Assembly (NCBI RefSeq): GCF_900142005.1
Contig: NZ_FQZL01000033.1
Span: forward strand, 1 to 44,886
Source of the DNA: Dethiosulfatibacter aminovorans DSM 17477
Lineage (GTDB): Bacteria; Bacillota; Clostridia; Tissierellales; Dethiosulfatibacteraceae
Length of the DNA stretch: 44,886 bases
Direction of reading: 5' to 3'
This document shows, one piece after another, positions 44,186 through 44,886 of the stretch; position 1 is the stretch's first letter; each line of letters begins with the position of its first letter. The translations under genes were made by a program, and so were the position numbers. The notes beneath the pieces were generated by a model. That model did no database searches. It had not been told where the DNA came from and worked only from the letters and a program-made list of their open reading frames with translations.

Positions 44186-44659
44186 ATGAGCTTATTCAAT
44201 GACAAAAAAGTTGTTGTTATCGGCGACAGAGACGGAATTCCCGGACCGGCAATAGAAGAATGCCTTAAGGGAACAGGCTGCGAAGTGGTATTTTCTTCCA
44301 CGGAGTGTTTCGTCTGAACTGCCGCAGGAGCAATGGATCTGGAGAACCAGAAGAGAGTTAAGGATTTTGCCGAAAAATACGGTGCTGAGAACCTTGTAGT
44401 AGTAGTAGGTGCAGCAGAAGGTGAAGCAGCAGGTCTTGCTGCAGAAACCGTAACGGCAGGAGATCCGACTTTCGCAGGTCCATTGACGGGGGTCCAGTTA
44501 GGACTCAAGGTATACCATGTAGTAGAACCTGAATTCAAGGAAGCAGTGGATGCAGATGTATATGAAGACCAGGTGGGAATGATGGAAATGGTGCTTGATA
44601 CTGATGATATCATATCCGAGATGACAGCTATAAGAGACGAATTCTGTAAATATTTATAA
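44186..44659 (+). CDS. grdA: Glycine/sarcosine/betaine reductase component A, selenoprotein
   Basis: GrdA carries the carboxymethyl group as a selenoether and delivers it to protein C. The gene starts ATG 44186 after AAGGAGG and reads through TGA 44315-44317 as selenocysteine: [18 protein letters not shown], with Cys41 and Sec44 in the CxxU motif, as in known GrdA proteins. It ends at TAA 44657-44659, 157 residues, the normal length. Read without recoding, only a fragment beginning at 44333 would be called. Confidence 0.96.
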
Positions 44660-44689
44660 AACAACATTTAACAAAACTAATACTAGGCA

Positions 44690-44723
44690 GTCTGAATGAG
44701 CGGCTCCCTCCGCTCATTCGGAT
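44690..44723 (+). repeat. Strong hairpin between grdA and grdC
   Basis: GAATGAGCGG pairs perfectly with CCGCTCATTC around a six-base loop, and G-U/C-G/T-A pairs extend the stem by three to four bases. No T run follows. It may block 3' decay or partly end transcription so that grdA mRNA exceeds grdC mRNA. Confidence 0.65.
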
Positions 44724-44791
44724 TATTACAGAAACGAATGCAAATCCTGGTTGAATTGCATTAAACTATACTGAAAAAACAAGGAGATTTT

Positions 44792-44886
44792 ATGAACTTT
44801 CCAGTAATAAAGGGAGCAGGTTATGCGCTGGTACACACTCCCGACATGATAATCCACAATGGAACAACCCAGACAACGGAGAGAAT
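44792..44886 (+). CDS. grdC: Glycine reductase complex component C, beta subunit (partial)
   Basis: The window ends 95 bases into this gene. AAGGAG precedes ATG 44792, and the visible residues MNFPVIKGAGYALVHTPDMI and HNGTTQTTER match the start of GrdC, the part of protein C that releases acetyl phosphate together with GrdD. Order and family match other clostridial glycine reductase operons. Confidence 0.9.
   Translation, partial: MNFPVIKGAGYALVHTPDMIIHNGTTQTTER

Noticed and set aside
44315..44317. TGA in grdA as a pseudogene mark
   Set aside because: It sits at codon 44 in the CxxU motif of a well-known selenoprotein.

Overview
The window looks like chromosomal DNA of an anaerobic, amino-acid-fermenting member of the Clostridia (Peptostreptococcaceae/Peptoclostridium-like). 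The main reason is the right end, which carries a glycine reductase operon (grdX-grdE-grdB-trxB-trxA-grdA-grdC) with two genes that read an in-frame UGA as selenocysteine. Strong GGAGG-type ribosome binding sites, SLH-domain surface proteins, a bacterial tyrosine kinase/PHP phosphatase pair and a ComK-like regulator also fit a Firmicute. The species cannot be named from sequence alone.

Layout. (1) 1-307: the end of an IS1380-family insertion sequence, with the transposase start on the minus strand. It has cut off the 5' part of a glycosyltransferase. (2) 308-16.25 kb: a visibly AT-rich polysaccharide cluster, all on the plus strand: truncated glycosyltransferase, heparinase II/III-like lyase, UDP-ManNAc dehydrogenase (WecC type), glycosyltransferases, a polymerase-like membrane protein, a WecF-type Fuc4NAc transferase, a hexapeptide acyltransferase, WecE transaminase, Wzx flippase, RmlA, RmlB and Wzz, closed by a terminator. 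RmlA-RmlB-WecE plus WecC and WecF predict a polymer containing Fuc4NAc and ManNAcA, the sugars of enterobacterial common antigen. (3) 16.3-18.6 kb: a polar amino-acid ABC transporter. (4) 18.8-23.3 kb: a small two-repeat lipoprotein, acylphosphatase, and a partly decayed second glycosyltransferase group with a fused enzyme and an 18-codon wecF remnant. (5) 23.4-29.6 kb: EAL-CBS-GGDEF protein and an NADH oxidase/CoA-disulfide reductase-like flavoprotein (minus strand; both followed by copies of the same ~130-bp element), an MscS-type channel, and a divergent sigma factor/ComK-like pair. (6) 29.8-36.8 kb: two SLH proteins, a tyrosine-kinase module (modulator, kinase, and a phosphatase fused to a membrane anchor and outer domain) and a DUF975 membrane protein. 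(7) 36.8-37.3 kb: no protein gene, but a strong promoter, many hairpins and a terminator (candidate ~320-nt structured RNA), then a 22-bp perfect inverted repeat enclosing a Fur-box-like sequence. (8) 37.5-44.9 kb: RidA, a minus-strand sigma-54 activator, and the glycine reductase operon behind a near-perfect -24/-12 promoter with an upstream palindrome.

How it works together. The glycine reductase genes reduce glycine with electrons from thioredoxin to make acetyl phosphate. The divergent sigma-54 activator is the obvious candidate regulator. The first half builds and exports cell-surface polysaccharide; the SLH/tyrosine-kinase block probably organises and regulates the envelope. The most unusual items are the unassigned RNA and inverted repeat at 36.8-37.3 kb, the phosphatase-membrane-outer-domain fusion, the common-antigen-like sugar set in a Firmicute, the wecF remnant and fused glycosyltransferase, and the paired 3' elements around the c-di-GMP gene.
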